Source: Larkinella terrae
GTDB taxonomy: Bacteria > Bacteroidota > Bacteroidia > Cytophagales > Spirosomataceae
Length of the DNA stretch: 64,000 nt
Direction: 5' to 3'
NCBI RefSeq assembly: GCF_009668025.1
Contig: NZ_WJXZ01000001.1
Span: 363,814 to 427,813 of the forward strand
The notes under the pieces were generated by a model. It worked only from the letters and a program-made list of their open reading frames with translations, did no database searches and was not told where the DNA came from. Below, in pieces: positions 1-8,967 of this stretch. Every line of letters begins with the position of its first letter. Position 1 is the first letter of the stretch. Both the position numbers and the translations under genes were made by a program.

Positions 1-290
1 CCCGCACCCTGGCCGAAATCGACAAGCTGAAGCAGAACGGTGCCGAAACTAAGGACATCGACAAGTTCAAGGCCGAAACCCGGCGCGAAACCGAGCTGCA
101 ACTGAAGCAGAACGGTTTTTGGCTGGGCTATCTTTCAAATCAATACTTCAACAACGACGCCCCGGACGAAATCCTGCACGAAGCGGAGTTTCTGAAACAG
201 GTAACGCCCGAAAGCACGAAACAGGCCGCCAATCTGTATTTTGGCAAGAATTTCATCAAACTGCTGCTGGTGCCGGAACGAAAACAGTAG
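1..290 (+). CDS. M16-family zinc peptidase, C-terminal end (partial)
   Basis: The window opens inside a reading frame (codons counted from base 3) that gives 95 residues and stops at 288-290. The visible part is charged helix followed by FWLGYLSNQYFNND and the ending FIKLLLVPERKQ. This matches the last domain of pitrilysin/insulinase-like (M16, PqqL-type) peptidases, where a helix, a conserved YL-Q-Y stretch and a short LLVP strand close the protein. The zinc-binding HxxEH half lies outside the window, so activity cannot be judged. The next gene starts about 100 bases downstream on the same strand. Confidence 0.72.
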   Translation, partial: RTLAEIDKLKQNGAETKDIDKFKAETRRETELQLKQNGFWLGYLSNQYFNNDAPDEILHEAEFLKQVTPESTKQAANLYFGKNFIKLLLVPERKQ

Positions 291-391
291 TCATCAACCC
301 GGCACGAGCACGCTACCAAAAATTTCCCTGCTTTTGGTTAGTAGAAAAGAAGTGGCATGATTTGCCGATGGCCCGAATTTGGTTTTTGTAT

Positions 392-1966
392 ATGAGACAC
401 CTGATCCCATTTTGTATTTTATTCTATTTCCTGATTTCATGTACGGCCAAAAAGCAAAATCAAAATGACAAAATTGAATTTGAAGAACCACCGGTTTCGA
501 CGCTTTCGGGGAAAGAGCTCGCGATGGCGCACTGCGGGCGGTGTCACGCGTATGTAAGTCCCGACTTATTACCCAAATCGAACTGGCGGGATGTTCTTCC
601 GGCAATGGGGCACCGGATGGGGATCTACAGCAGCGGTTTTCGTCCCGACAGTTTATTTGATCCCGGCGAAAGTGGCACCGTCGTGCGCGATGCCGATATC
701 TTTCCGGAAAAGCCTGTTCTGGCCAAAGCCGACTGGCGCAAAATTGAGAACTATTACCTGGAGAATGCGCCGGACACCCTCGCTCCTCCCCTGCGCAAAA
801 GCCCGATTCGAATCGGTCTGAAGCATTTCAAATACCGGGAACCCGCCTTTTCGCACCGGCCTTCGCTGACCACGATGGTCAAAATCCTGCCCAAAAATCG
901 GGGGATCGTCTTTAGTGACGGCAAAAGCCGACGGAATATCCTAACCTTTTTAACCCCCGATCTCAAGGAAAATTACAGCCTGCCGCTGGAATCGACGCCG
1001 ATTCATTTTTACGAAAAACCGGATGAATTACTCCTGACTACGGTTGGAAAAGGCGTTTTCCCCACGGATGCGTCCGACGGCGCGCTGCAACGATTCACAA
1101 AAAATGGCGCGGGCTATCAGGCGGGGGCGGTGGCCATTTCCGATTTACGACGACCGGTTTTTATGGCTTACGGCGACCTGAACAAAGATGGGCGCGAAGA
1201 TGTGGTGGCCTGTGAGTTCGGCAACCAGACCGGCCAATTGGCCTGGTACGAAAACAACGGCAGCGGAGGCTACACGAAGCGGGTTTTGCGGGAAAAACCC
1301 GGTGCCATTTCGGCCATTATCAGGGATGCCAATCACGACGGCCTGCCGGATATTTATGTGCTCATGGCGCAGGCCGACGAAGGCGTTTTCCTGTATGAAA
1401 ACCGGGGAGCGGGTCAATTTCAGGAAAAGCGGTTGCTTACTTTTTTACCGCTCAATGGCTCCCAGCACATTGAACTGGCCGATTTCAATAAAGATGGTTT
1501 TGACGATATCGTCTACGTTTGCGGTGATAACGCGGATAAAACCCCGATCCTGAAGAACTACCACGGTATTTATATTTTCCTCAACGACGGAAAATCGCAT
1601 TTTAAACAGGCGTTTTTCTACCAGCTGAACGGGGCTTACAAGGCGATGGTGCGCGATTACGACCTCGATGGTGACCTGGATATTGCGGCCATTTCGTTCT
1701 TTCCGGACTATCTGCGCTACCCGGAAGAAAGCTTTATCTATTTGGAGAACAAAGGAAAGCTGAAATTTGACGATTACTCATTTCCCGAAGCCGCCAACGG
1801 ACGCTGGGTGGTGATGGATGCCGGTGACATGGATGCGGATGGCGATATCGACCTGGTTTTGGGTTCATTCGTGTATTTTATTCCGCAGGGCGACACAACC
1901 GGACTAGGCAAAAAATGGCTGACAACCGGGCCTTCGGTCGTGGTTCTGGAAAACACAACTCGCTAG
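392..1966 (+). CDS. Lipoprotein with c-type haem motif and FG-GAP/VCBS repeats
   Basis: A 524-residue protein from the ATG at 392. That start gives a clean lipoprotein signal (MRHLIPFCIL, lipobox LISC, Cys17); the ATG at 368 is an alternative. Residues 48-52 read CGRCH, a CxxCH haem-attachment motif in a short cytochrome-c-like segment with later Met and His candidates for the sixth ligand. The rest contains at least five calcium-loop motifs of the FG-GAP/VCBS type (for example DLNKDGRED, DANHDGLPD, DFNKDGFDD, DYDLDGDLD, DMDADGDID), which normally form a beta-propeller. Expected location is a lipid-anchored envelope protein. The ligand or redox partner is unknown. It runs convergent to susD with a hairpin between them. 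Confidence 0.78.
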   Translation: MRHLIPFCILFYFLISCTAKKQNQNDKIEFEEPPVSTLSGKELAMAHCGRCHAYVSPDLLPKSNWRDVLPAMGHRMGIYSSGFRPDSLFDPGESGTVVRDADIFPEKPVLAKADWRKIENYYLENAPDTLAPPLRKSPIRIGLKHFKYREPAFSHRPSLTTMVKILPKNRGIVFSDGKSRRNILTFLTPDLKENYSLPLESTPIHFYEKPDELLLTTVGKGVFPTDASDGALQRFTKNGAGYQAGAVAISDLRRPVFMAYGDLNKDGREDVVACEFGNQTGQLAWYENNGSGGYTKRVLREKPGAISAIIRDANHDGLPDIYVLMAQADEGVFLYENRGAGQFQEKRLLTFLPLNGSQHIELADFNKDGFDDIVYVCGDNADKTPILKNYHGIYIFLNDGKSHFKQAFFYQLNGAYKAMVRDYDLDGDLDIAAISFFPDYLRYPEESFIYLENKGKLKFDDYSFPEAANGRWVVMDAGDMDADGDIDLVLGSFVYFIPQGDTTGLGKKWLTTGPSVVVLENTTR

Positions 1967-2005
1967 ATTTTACCGGAATACGTCATATAATTTCCTGCAA
2001 ACAGC

Positions 2006-2049
2006 AGGGCCACTAACCCAAGTGCAATTTCAACTTAGCTAGTGGCCCT
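2006..2049. terminator. Hairpin between convergent genes, probable bidirectional terminator
   Basis: AGGGCCACTA at 2006-2015 is exactly complementary to TAGTGGCCCT at 2040-2049, a 10-bp stem with a 24-nt loop. It lies in the 110 bases between the stops of the FG-GAP gene (plus) and susD (minus). There is no strong T-run on either side, so intrinsic termination is inferred from position. Confidence 0.45.
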
Positions 2050-2076
2050 ACTGAGAATCAGCGCATTAAAACTGTT

Positions 2077-3906
2077 TTATTTGATTTCCGTCAACGGCGC
2101 GATGTTCTTCTCAAAACCGGCATAACCCTTGTTCTGGTTGATGATTCCTTTCGAGTTGCCGTCGATGGCGTTCTGCGGAACCGGCCACAGAACGTGGTAC
2201 GGGCTGATCTTGTATTCGTCGCCGTGGCGGGTAACGACGCCTTTGTTATAGAAATTGCTTTTTTCGATCACCCGGTCGTAGAAAAAGTTATTGTCGGAGA
2301 AGTTCTCCAGCGAATACGTTTTTCCGTTGTAAGCGGGTTTACCGGTTTTGGCAAGAATGTAGGCGATGCGGGTCAGCTCGGTTTTACGGGGTTCCTCGAA
2401 ATAAAGCTCGCGCGCCCGTTCGTCCAGAATGGTACCAATGTTGATCGCCGACGGTGCCAACGGAGCCGCACCGGCCCGTGCCCGAACTTCGTTCAAATCC
2501 TTGGCGGCATTGGCCAGATCACCTTTCCAGAAATAAGCTTCGGCCCGCAGCAGGTAAGTTTCGGCCAGCCGGAACACGTACCAGTCGGTATGCCCGCCGG
2601 TGGCCTGCACGCGCTCCGGATCGGGAATAAACAGTTTATAAGCGGGCCAGTCGAACCAGCAGCGGATCGTGTCGATGGTCAGTAAAGCTCCGGCATCGGT
2701 CCGGAGTTGCAGGTTCTTACCATAAAACGAGTCTTTCCCTTTGATCGCCGGGTTGTTATACACCAGATCCTGCATCCGCATCCAGTTGCCGGGCGCGTGA
2801 CGCAAATCGTTTTTGTCGTCCCAGACGCTGTGTGTCGAATACCAGGTGGGCCGAACCCGACCGATGCCGCGACCCACTTTGTTGACCTGATCGATCTCGA
2901 TGGCGTAGGTATCGATGGTGCCCCGGTTTCCGTTGGGCGTGTTGATGTTGTTGTGCCAGAACGGAACGGTATTCCGCATCAGCTGAATCCCGCCATCGGC
3001 GTTTCCATCGAGCAGAAGGCGGTCAATCACCATCATCAGACCTTCGCGGTTGGCCGCAATCGATTTGTTTTCCGGCCGGTGCAAATCCCAGATCACGTTT
3101 TTGGTCGCATCGGCCTGATTCACACCAAACCGGGCTTTCATCAGGGCGTGCGTGCCGCCGTCGATGACGTTAGTGGCCGATTTGATCGCGTCGTCGAACA
3201 GACCCAGCGACAGGTTGATTTTCGTCAGCAAGTGGCTGACCGATCCTTTGTTGACGGTTCCCTTGTCCATCACGGCCGGAACCCAGCCTTCGGCCTGTTC
3301 CAGATCCTTCTTCATCCGTTGCAGGATAACCTCCCGTTTGGTCGACTGGTAATCCAGTTTGGGCGTGCTCACCTCTTCCAGAATCAGCGGCACATCGCCA
3401 AACTGGTGCGTTAACCGGTAGTAACGGGCTGCGCGGTGGAAATACGCCATACCCAGAATCTCGTTCTTCTGCTGCTCGGAAGTATACTTCGGCTGGTCGA
3501 TCCGGGTGATGGCGGCATTGGCGTACTTGATTCCTTTGTAACCCTCGCTCCAGTACCAGCCAATTTTGTTGTAATCACCATTGTTCAACTGGGCGGTCGG
3601 CGTAATCTGCAGGTTCATGTTCTGCGCCGGGCCCGATTTATCGGTCGTTCCTTCAACGGCGATATCCGAGAAAATGGCTTCCGTTACCATCGGTGGCGCA
3701 TCGCCGTACCACTCGATCCGCATGTTTCGTTCGCAGGCCACCAGCGTAGCCCGCAAACCGGCGGGGTCGTTGAACGTGTTTTCGGGAGCAAAAAACGAAA
3801 GCGGTTTGGGTTCCAGCCAGGATTTGTCGCAGCTGGTCAGCGTGGCCGCCAGGAAAATGGTTCCCAGCACAACGCCCCGCTTGGTACTGATATAGTGACT
3901 TTTCAT
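2077..3906 (-). CDS. RagB/SusD family nutrient-uptake outer membrane lipoprotein
   Basis: A 609-residue protein with a lipoprotein signal (lipobox LTSC, Cys26) and the sequence DKSWLEPKP right after the lipidated Cys, typical of SusD proteins. The C-terminal third has the family hallmarks: [21 protein letters not shown] (a TPR-like helix pair), [19 protein letters not shown] and the closing [12 protein letters not shown]. SusD proteins sit on the cell surface as a lid over a SusC channel and capture a glycan or peptide ligand. It lies 15 bases downstream of susC on the same strand, so the two are surely cotranscribed. No glycosidase, peptidase or sulfatase gene adjoins the pair, so the ligand cannot be inferred. 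Confidence 0.93.
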   Translation of the reverse strand: MKSHYISTKRGVVLGTIFLAATLTSCDKSWLEPKPLSFFAPENTFNDPAGLRATLVACERNMRIEWYGDAPPMVTEAIFSDIAVEGTTDKSGPAQNMNLQITPTAQLNNGDYNKIGWYWSEGYKGIKYANAAITRIDQPKYTSEQQKNEILGMAYFHRAARYYRLTHQFGDVPLILEEVSTPKLDYQSTKREVILQRMKKDLEQAEGWVPAVMDKGTVNKGSVSHLLTKINLSLGLFDDAIKSATNVIDGGTHALMKARFGVNQADATKNVIWDLHRPENKSIAANREGLMMVIDRLLLDGNADGGIQLMRNTVPFWHNNINTPNGNRGTIDTYAIEIDQVNKVGRGIGRVRPTWYSTHSVWDDKNDLRHAPGNWMRMQDLVYNNPAIKGKDSFYGKNLQLRTDAGALLTIDTIRCWFDWPAYKLFIPDPERVQATGGHTDWYVFRLAETYLLRAEAYFWKGDLANAAKDLNEVRARAGAAPLAPSAINIGTILDERARELYFEEPRKTELTRIAYILAKTGKPAYNGKTYSLENFSDNNFFYDRVIEKSNFYNKGVVTRHGDEYKISPYHVLWPVPQNAIDGNSKGIINQNKGYAGFEKNIAPLTEIK

Positions 3907-3921
3907 GAGTTCTGAGAGGTT

Positions 3922-6900
3922 TTACAGGGTAATATCAATTCCAGCCGTCAGGATGCGCGGAACCGGTACGTTGTTGCCGTCGCTGTCAGGTTCAGCATCC
4001 CAGTAATTCCACTGGGGAGCGTAGTAGCCCACGTTGCGGACCGACGCAAAGAATTTGATGTTCTGGATGCTGGCCTTCTGCACCAGGGATTTCGGCAGGC
4101 TGTAGCCCACGGAAATGTTGTCGAGCCGGATAAACGAGCGGTATTTGTAAACCCCAAAACCGGTCGCCCCCCCTTCGCTCGAATACAGGCGGGCGTAGTC
4201 GTTGATCGGGTTATCGGGCGTCCAGTACGGCAGAATGTAGGAACTGGTCCGGTCCAGAAAACCGTCGATGTTTTTGGCCTGGTTGAAAGCGGCTTTGTGA
4301 CCCCAGTACGAATACAGCACGAACGAGACATCGATGCTCTTGAAGAGTTTGAACTCGTTGCGCAGCGTCCAGCGGAAGCGCGGGTTGGTCCAGCCCTGAA
4401 ACACTTTGTCGGCGTTGGTGTATTTTCCGTCGTTATCCACATCCCGGATTTTGAAGTCGCCGGGGCGCACGCCGTATTTCGTGGCCTGCTCTTTCTCGCT
4501 GGTCTGCCACACGCCATCCACCTGGAAGTTCCAGATTTCATCGATCGAGTGACCGATAAACCAGCGGTTGGCGACATCATCGATTTCCTTGCCGTTGGCG
4601 TCTTTATCGCCGTAGAGATGCACGATCTTGTTCCGGTTCAGTTGGAACGTGGCCATCGACCGCCAGGAGAAATTGGGCCGGTCGAAGTTCACCGAGTTCA
4701 GGCTGAATTCAATCCCCCGGTTTTGCACTTCGCCCAGGTTGTCCATGACCCAGTCAAATCCAACGACGTTTGGCAGCGACCGCTGCACCAGCAAGTCTTT
4801 CGTCGAGGATTTATAGAATTCGACCGAACCGTCAATCTTGTTGTTCAGAATACCGAAGTCAAGACCCAGGTTTAGCGAAGACGTCCGTTCCCATTTCAAA
4901 TTGGGGTTTTGCATGCGGTTTACGTACAACTGGTTGGCTTGATAAACCGTCCCATCCTGTTTAACGTAAAGGTATTTTCCGGTGGTCAGATCGGACAGGG
5001 CGACGTAGCGGCCAATGTCCCGGTTTCCGTTGCTACCCCACGACAACCGCAGTTTTCCGTAGTTCAGCCAACTGCTTTTGAAGAATTTCTCGTCGGTGAA
5101 CACCCAGCCCAAAGCCGCCGAAGAGAACAGCGCGCGCGGATTTTTCTGGCCGAAGGCCGAATAACCGTCCCGGCGCGTCGACAGCGTTACCATGTAGCGG
5201 TCTTTCAACGAATAGAACAGGCGCGCCATCAAACCGTCACCCGTGCTGTATTCGTCGTTGCTGGTCACCGTCGGGCTCGTTCCGGTGCTGATCCCGTGAT
5301 AACCCAAGGCGTCGGTGGGCAGAAAGCCCTTGTTCGTCATGGTGTTATCCCACTTCTGGTATTTCTCGGCGTTAGCCAGCAGGGTAACGTCGAAGTTGTG
5401 TGCGCCGAAGGTTTTGTTCCATTTCAGAATGTTGTCCACCTGCCAGTAATAAACTTTGTATTCCTGGCGGCTGGCCGTTCCGCCGGTGGCGGCATAATCC
5501 GCGTGTTTCGACGAAATGGCGTTGAATTTCTCGTAAAACTCGTAGCGGGGCGTAAAGTTGACGCGGTACGTAATGCCGAACGGCAGCGTCACCAGACCAA
5601 ATAAGGTGGTGTTCAGCGTCGTGTATTTGATCTTCTGATCCGTCAAACTCAGGTTGTAATATGGGTGGTTCCCGCCACTGGCTTCGTTGTTCGGGCGCCA
5701 TTTGTAGGTACCGTCGTCGTTCAACGGCGTTCCCCAGGGCGAGAGCGTCCGGGCGAGGTTATAATCCACCACCACGGGGCTTTCGTCGCGGTCGGAGAAC
5801 TGGGTCGTTACGCCAACGGACAGAAATTTGCTGATTTTGGTTTCCAGATTCAGGCGCCCGCGAACGGTTTTAAACCGGTCGTTGTAGAGCATCCCCTTGT
5901 TATCCAGATACCCCAGCGAGAAGTAGTAATTCGTGCCGTCGTTCCGGCCCGAAACGCTCACCGTATGGTCCTGGCGCATGCCGTTCTGGAAAATCATGTT
6001 GTACCAGTCGACGCTCCGGCCTGCCTTGTAATTCTCAATTTCGATGGGTTGCATCCCCAGCCGTTGCAGCCAGACGGTCGTCGGATCGCCCTTGGAACCG
6101 TCGTAGGCCAGCCACTGGTCCGTTGTCACCCCCGCCGGAAGGTTCGCCGGATTGTCGAACTGACCCGGTTTATAGGTGGAGTTGATGTTTTTCATTACAT
6201 CGCTGCGCCACGAAACAAAACCATCCGGGCTATACACCGGCTGATTCCGGCCCACGCTCGCCATCCCGATGTTGGTGTTGATGTTGATGGTCGGTTTGCC
6301 CTCTTTTCCTTTTTTCGTCGTAATCAGAATAACCCCGCTGGCGGCTTTCGCTCCAAAAACAGCCGCCGAACTGGCATCCTTCAATACGTCGATGGTTTCG
6401 ATGTCGTTCGGGTTGATGTCCGACAGCTCGCCGTAATAAATCGCGCCGTCCAGCACCAGCAACGGGCTGGTGGCGGCATTGAGGGAGTTGCGACCCCGCA
6501 CCAGCAGGCTCCCACCGCCTTTGGCCGATGGCGACATCCCAACGCTCAAACCGGCCACGTTCCCGCGCAGAATGTCCTGCACGGAGTTGGGGTTTTCGTT
6601 CTCGAGTTTGGTGGTGTTAATCTGCGAAACCGCCCCGGTCAGGTCCCTTTTTTTCTGCGTTCCGTACCCGACGACCACCACTTCATTCAGCATTTTCTGG
6701 TCGCTGGCCAGCGTCACATCGAGGATGCTCAGGTTGCCAATGGGTTTTTCCTGCGAAACATAACCCACCGCCGAAAAGACCAGAATGGCGTTGTCGTCGT
6801 TCACTTTGAGCTGATACTTGCCATCGACATCGGTGTTGGTTCCGATCGTCGTGCCTTTGATCACCACCGTAACGCCGGGAATCGGGCTGTTGTCTTCCTG

Positions 6901-7062
6901 GGTTACGACCCTGCCCGTGATGGTTCTCTCGGCAAATCGCCCTGAAAACGGGCGTGAATAGGTAGCTGAAATAGCTGAAGCGAACTGGCAGGAAAGCAGA
7001 AGTACAATAAACAGACTCCTGCACCACCCCTGCCGAAACAGGAAGGTAAATTTTAAGCCCAT
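3922..7062 (-). CDS. SusC/RagA family TonB-linked outer membrane transporter
   Basis: A 1046-residue protein. It has an N-terminal signal segment (residues about 14-33), a carboxypeptidase-D regulatory-like beta-sandwich (about 48-120, with ITGRVV and DVDGKYQL), and the SusC plug beginning with EVVVVGYGTQKKRDLTGAVS at 127-146. The plug continues with VLKDASSAAVFGAKAASGVI, and a long beta-barrel runs to the C-terminal ITL. These are the standard features of TonB-dependent SusC channels that import ligand caught by the partner SusD. The gene is first in a two-gene unit with susD. No adjacent FecI/FecR-type sigma/anti-sigma pair is visible, so control may be through the 460-base upstream region. 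Confidence 0.95.
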   Translation of the reverse strand: MGLKFTFLFRQGWCRSLFIVLLLSCQFASAISATYSRPFSGRFAERTITGRVVTQEDNSPIPGVTVVIKGTTIGTNTDVDGKYQLKVNDDNAILVFSAVGYVSQEKPIGNLSILDVTLASDQKMLNEVVVVGYGTQKKRDLTGAVSQINTTKLENENPNSVQDILRGNVAGLSVGMSPSAKGGGSLLVRGRNSLNAATSPLLVLDGAIYYGELSDINPNDIETIDVLKDASSAAVFGAKAASGVILITTKKGKEGKPTININTNIGMASVGRNQPVYSPDGFVSWRSDVMKNINSTYKPGQFDNPANLPAGVTTDQWLAYDGSKGDPTTVWLQRLGMQPIEIENYKAGRSVDWYNMIFQNGMRQDHTVSVSGRNDGTNYYFSLGYLDNKGMLYNDRFKTVRGRLNLETKISKFLSVGVTTQFSDRDESPVVVDYNLARTLSPWGTPLNDDGTYKWRPNNEASGGNHPYYNLSLTDQKIKYTTLNTTLFGLVTLPFGITYRVNFTPRYEFYEKFNAISSKHADYAATGGTASRQEYKVYYWQVDNILKWNKTFGAHNFDVTLLANAEKYQKWDNTMTNKGFLPTDALGYHGISTGTSPTVTSNDEYSTGDGLMARLFYSLKDRYMVTLSTRRDGYSAFGQKNPRALFSSAALGWVFTDEKFFKSSWLNYGKLRLSWGSNGNRDIGRYVALSDLTTGKYLYVKQDGTVYQANQLYVNRMQNPNLKWERTSSLNLGLDFGILNNKIDGSVEFYKSSTKDLLVQRSLPNVVGFDWVMDNLGEVQNRGIEFSLNSVNFDRPNFSWRSMATFQLNRNKIVHLYGDKDANGKEIDDVANRWFIGHSIDEIWNFQVDGVWQTSEKEQATKYGVRPGDFKIRDVDNDGKYTNADKVFQGWTNPRFRWTLRNEFKLFKSIDVSFVLYSYWGHKAAFNQAKNIDGFLDRTSSYILPYWTPDNPINDYARLYSSEGGATGFGVYKYRSFIRLDNISVGYSLPKSLVQKASIQNIKFFASVRNVGYYAPQWNYWDAEPDSDGNNVPVPRILTAGIDITL

Positions 7063-7525
7063 AAGATGCTAGTTTTAAGATTGATAATAATTGGTGCTTG
7101 GACTGCCGGATAAAGTCAAAATAACCGGTCGACTTACTGACATTAATTTCCTTAGATCGTAGCGTATCGTGGATATTATCGGACTAAAAACAACGTATTG
7201 GGGGCAAAAAAGACTGAAAATTAGCTCCTTTCGGGCAAAATCAGGAACTATAAATTTTTGATTTTTTTATATAATTTTTAGCGAATGGCCCTCCTTCCTT
7301 GCAAAAAAGCCTCCGCTCCGTTCGCTGGTACGTTGCCAAAACCGGCTCGTATTCCGACAGCGTTTTGCCTCCTGTTTCAGACATTCAATCGGCACCCGGA
7401 AACGCGACTTCCCGGTTAACTACCGGCTGTAACTCACCCGTTATTAACTCCCGGCTACCTTTTGCTAAAACGCAGGGCGGTTTTGGGCCAAAAATACGTA
7501 ACTTGGTCTGATCCAGCGTCATACT
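7063..7525. other. Divergent intergenic region upstream of susC and the AraC-type gene
   Basis: This 463-base stretch separates two divergent genes and should hold both promoters. Around 7201-7285 it is AT-rich with T-runs, which fits a promoter zone. No exact TTG-N(17-23)-TAnnTTTG pair, long hairpin or convincing small gene was found. The short open frame at 7299-7511 on the plus strand has no signal, motif or codon pattern of a real gene. Confidence 0.4.
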
Positions 7526-8344
7526 ATGTTTTACAGAAAATACCAACCGGCTCCCCATCTGCGTCCTTTTGTTGAATGCTACTACATTTGGGAAAACGCA
7601 CAGTCGTTAACGCAGCCTATGACGGTTGAGTCACCCCCAAGCGGCTACGGCTCTCTAGTGTTTAACTACGGAGATTCGTACGGGCTCCACACCCAGAAAC
7701 GTGGTACTACGTTAGTACCAACCTCCTTTTTATGCGGACAATCTACCAGTAGTTATCAATTGGAATTGCTTGGTCAGATTGGTATGGTTGGCGCAGTATT
7801 TCGGCCCGCAGGTTTGAACAGCCTGTTTGGGTTGCCGATGTACGAATTTACCGACGAGCGCGTCGAGCTGGCCGCCGTTCTGGGCGACCGGATCAAAACC
7901 GTTCAGGAACGTATCGCCGAGCCCAATACCACCAGCGGACGGATTCAGTTGCTGGAAGCGTTTCTAACTACCCAGCTAGCCCGGTCTGGTGCCGAAACCG
8001 ATCGCACCGATTACATCGCCAATCGGATTGTGGAGCAGCGCGGCATGATCAATATCAACGAGCTGATGGACGAACTGTACGTTTGCCGGCGGCAGTTTGA
8101 ACGGAAATTTCTGTTGAAAGTGGGCGTCAGTCCGAAATATTACGCCCGCATCCGGCGCATCAGTTATCTGTGTGCGCAATTGGCTAATCAGCGCTGGAAT
8201 GTAAACGACTGGCACGATGTCATTTACCGCGCGGGCTATTACGATCAGTCGCATTTTATTCGGGAGTTCAGCGGTTTTATGGGCCGCAATCCCTCCCTTT
8301 ATGTACGAAACAACGTCGAACTGGCTAATTTTTTAAAATCGTAA
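7526..8344 (+). CDS. AraC family transcriptional regulator
   Basis: A 272-residue protein. The N-terminal part (about 1-150) begins FYRKYQPAPHLRPFVECYYIWE, the start seen in AraC regulators that carry a DUF6597-type sensing domain. Residues about 165-262 form the double helix-turn-helix: ININELMDELYVCRRQFERKF is the first and AGYYDQSHFIREFSGFMG the second, with the family's QSHFIREF signature. It probably binds a small effector and controls nearby genes. The SnoaL-like gene 96 bases downstream on the same strand is the most likely target. The ligand cannot be deduced. Confidence 0.9.
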   Translation: MFYRKYQPAPHLRPFVECYYIWENAQSLTQPMTVESPPSGYGSLVFNYGDSYGLHTQKRGTTLVPTSFLCGQSTSSYQLELLGQIGMVGAVFRPAGLNSLFGLPMYEFTDERVELAAVLGDRIKTVQERIAEPNTTSGRIQLLEAFLTTQLARSGAETDRTDYIANRIVEQRGMININELMDELYVCRRQFERKFLLKVGVSPKYYARIRRISYLCAQLANQRWNVNDWHDVIYRAGYYDQSHFIREFSGFMGRNPSLYVRNNVELANFLKS

Positions 8345-8439
8345 CCAGCGGTTTTACCAGGTTCCGTAAAATGTCGCATTTATACAATAAGCCCAGCGGG
8401 TCGTCGGGTAATTTTGACCATCATTTAACACGAAATGTC

Positions 8440-8880
8440 ATGAAAACCGCACAAACTGAATCCATTACCGACCTGACCCGCAAAGGCACCAGCATTGAAT
8501 TTTTTTCGGCTTATCAGGAACGCGATATCGAACGGATGATGGCCCTGTTCGATCCAAACGGCGAATTCTGGCTCATGCCGCTCGGCCCCGATCCGCAGGG
8601 CACCATCGGCGACCTGGGCCGCAACTTCTGGACGGGCGTCATCGGCGCTTTTCCCGACATCGATAATACCGTCGATAAAGTAACCGCAGATGGCGATAAA
8701 ATCGTCTGCAATATTGCTTTATTTGGCACCCAAACCGCCGACTTTGCCGGTATTACCAACAAAGGTCTACGGTTTAACAGCGACCATATTTTTATCTTCC
8801 GCTTCAACGAAGATGATAAAATTGTAGCTGTCGCCATTGACTGGGACCACGCCAGTTTCCAGCACCAGTTGGGGAACTAG
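8440..8880 (+). CDS. SnoaL-like / NTF2-fold polyketide-cyclase-type protein
   Basis: A 146-residue protein counted from the ATG at 8440 (MKTAQTES); an upstream in-frame ATG at 8371 would add 23 residues with no family similarity. The pattern IEFFSAYQERDIERMMALFDPNGEFW, then a long beta region and FNEDDKIVAVAIDWD, is that of the SnoaL-like/ester-cyclase NTF2 fold: a cone-shaped barrel that binds small hydrophobic molecules. Members include cyclases and isomerases, but many act in unknown reactions. It follows the AraC-type regulator and its stop touches a long heptamer-built hairpin (8879-8959). Confidence 0.7.
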   Translation: MKTAQTESITDLTRKGTSIEFFSAYQERDIERMMALFDPNGEFWLMPLGPDPQGTIGDLGRNFWTGVIGAFPDIDNTVDKVTADGDKIVCNIALFGTQTADFAGITNKGLRFNSDHIFIFRFNEDDKIVAVAIDWDHASFQHQLGN

Positions 8881-8959
8881 ACAAGAGAGGATAGACAAGA
8901 GAATAAAGACACCCATTTTGGGGTCCTGTCTTTACTCTCTTGTCTATCCTCTCTTGTCT
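8879..8959. repeat. Long inverted repeat with 7-nt periodicity, between convergent genes
   Basis: Arms 8879-8910 and 8928-8959 (32 nt each) are complementary with a single mismatch, around a 17-nt centre. The right arm, read on the plus strand, divides into 7-nt units of the pattern TNNNNTC (TCTTGTC occurs twice, with TATCCTC and TTTACTC between and before). A further unit, TCCTGTC, precedes the arm. The left arm begins inside the stop codon of the SnoaL-like gene, and the right arm ends eight bases before the stop of the convergent transglutaminase-like gene. It could act as a bidirectional terminator or mRNA 3-prime protector. Confidence 0.8.
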
Positions 8960-8967
8960 GCCCGAAT

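Noticed and set aside
2707-3414. A 235-codon plus-strand frame opposite susD
   Set aside because: Same reason: a shadow of a strongly supported gene with no recognisable motifs.
5665-6945. A 426-codon open frame on the plus strand opposite susC
   Set aside because: It is antisense to a clearly conserved TonB-linked transporter, is rich in Val/Arg/His as expected from reading that gene backwards, and shows no domain or signal.
7299-7511. A 70-codon plus-strand frame before the AraC-type gene
   Set aside because: Low-complexity intergenic reading with no start context; more likely leader or promoter sequence.
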